A DNA stretch of 64,000 nt from Mytilus galloprovincialis (lineage: Eukaryota; Mollusca; Bivalvia; Mytilida; Mytilidae), in the NCBI RefSeq assembly GCF_965363235.1, contig NC_134849.1, positions 50,538,122 to 50,602,121 of the forward strand. The letters are read 5' to 3'. Under the pieces are notes generated by a model. The model worked only from the letters and a program-made list of their open reading frames with translations, ran no database searches and had not been told where the DNA came from. Below are positions 63,205 through 64,000 of the stretch, in pieces. Each line of letters starts with the position of its first letter. Positions within the stretch are counted from its first letter, which is position 1. The position numbers and the translations under genes are program-made.

Positions 63205-63385
63205 ACTCAGATCGACGTCCGGTTTCTAATTGACGTCCGTTCCTCAAATCGACGTCCAAATCTGACATCACAAAAAAATATCCTTCCAAATCGACGGCCA
63301 ATTTTATGCTTATCTAATCGACGTCTATTTTTTGGCTTCTCTAATCGACGTCCTATTTTTAGCTTCTTTAATGAACGTCCGTTTT
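63205..63385. repeat. Cluster of eight 'atcgacgtcc'-like words
   Basis: 'gatcgacgtccg', 'aattgacgtccg', 'aatcgacgtcca', 'aatcgacggcca', 'aatcgacgtcta', 'aatcgacgtcct' and 'aatgaacgtccg' lie 20-40 bases apart, separated by T-rich spacers. The core resembles a CRE-like 'gacgtc'. Confidence 0.75.
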
Positions 63386-63459
63386 GGACACAGAATACGA
63401 AATTGACCAGAACCGACAGAAGCTGAAACCTTTAGACTTTTAAACATATTATGTATGAC

Positions 63460-63915
63460 AAATAGGATCCATTCAAAAACTTTTATTTTGTAAAGATTTA
63501 TAACATACTACCAATTGATATTTTATCGTGTGTTTTTCTAGGTCGTGATGTTCTGCTATTGTTTCAGAAAAAGGGAGAAGGTTTGGTACCATTAAAACGT
63601 TTAACCCCGCTGCAAATGTTTGCACCTGTCCTCAGTCAGGAAGCTGATGTACAGTAGTCGTCGTTTGTTTATGTAATTTATACGTGTTTCTCGTTTCTCG
63701 TTTTTTATATAGATTAGACTGTTGGTTTTCCCGTTTGAATAGTTTCACACTAGTAATTTTGGGGCCCTTTATAGCTTGTTGTTCGGTGTGAGCAAGGCTC
63801 CGTGTTGAAGACCGTACATTGACCTATAATGGTTTACTTTTATTTATTGTTATTTGGATGGAGAGTTGTCTCATTGGCATGCACTCACACCACATCTTCC
63901 TATATCTATAGACTA
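63460..63915 (+). repeat. Full-length family A copy
   Basis: 'attgatattttatcgtgtgt' through 'gggagaaggtttggtacc', 'cgtgtttctcgtttctcg', 'gactgttggttttcccgt', 'gctccgtgttgaagaccgta' and 'gttgtctcattggcatg', ending 'cctatatctata'. It is the reference copy used here for recognising the other family A pieces. Confidence 0.85.
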
Positions 63916-64000
63916 AATATGTAAACAGGTTGTGAGCACTTAACATAGAACAGTTGTGTTATAGCACCACATGAACACATAATGCCAATTTCTTGCGTAC

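Noticed and set aside
1-64000. Endogenous retrovirus or LTR element
   Set aside because: No paired long terminal repeats, primer-binding site or gag/pol-like stretches were recognised; the only reverse-transcriptase-like remains are the LINE fragment near 60.4-61.2 kb.

Overview
The window looks like nuclear DNA of a marine bivalve, most probably a mussel (Mytilus). It is AT-rich, has intron-split genes with GT/AG boundaries and AATAAA signals, and is full of dispersed repeats that I associate with mussel genomes (for example the family carrying 'gccaatgagacaactct'). The organism call rests on remembered repeat character and on animal-type genes; no search was run.

Layout. 1-9796 is a tandem satellite of about 1,627 bp per unit: five nearly identical units, one diverged unit, then a decayed fragment to about 10,180. 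Each unit carries two tRNA-like polymerase III modules. 10.2-18 kb is a graveyard of repeats: a 66-bp minisatellite array split by a 3.0-kb transposon with long terminal inverted repeats and a clean 6-bp target duplication. 18.27-22.21 kb holds a two-exon forkhead transcription factor gene (minus). Its intron contains a palindromic MITE and, on the plus strand, a small two-exon gene for a 77-aa protein I do not recognise. 25.4-25.6 kb holds an orphan terminal exon (minus). 26.39-32.59 kb is a complete five-exon secreted EndoU-type endoribonuclease gene (minus), with a 25-bp minisatellite of about 42 copies in intron 3. 33-41 kb is mostly repeats and AT-rich DNA. 41.70-54.37 kb is a complete seven-exon gene (minus) of the ZNF395/ZNF704/SLC2A4RG (Drosophila Glut4EF) family, with all hallmark parts: N-terminal DUF4772-like region, EMDE...[12 protein letters not shown] motif, a C2H2 finger and a C-terminal C-clamp. 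A 2.8-kb transposon with a 6-bp target duplication sits in its intron 5. Head-to-head with it, from 55.1 kb, starts a plus-strand gene for a secreted CULT (cereblon-like) domain protein; two exons are visible and the rest is not found before the window ends. 60.4-61.2 kb is a dead LINE fragment. 61-64 kb is dispersed repeats.

The gene models were assembled by hand: every splice junction used has GT/AG ends and matching phase, and the joined proteins read through without a stop. No operon-like functional linkage is evident. The two transcription factors, the secreted nuclease and the secreted CULT protein are neighbours, not an obvious system. The least expected items are the nested small gene, the tandemly duplicated splice junctions around the CULT exon, and the satellite with paired tRNA-like modules.
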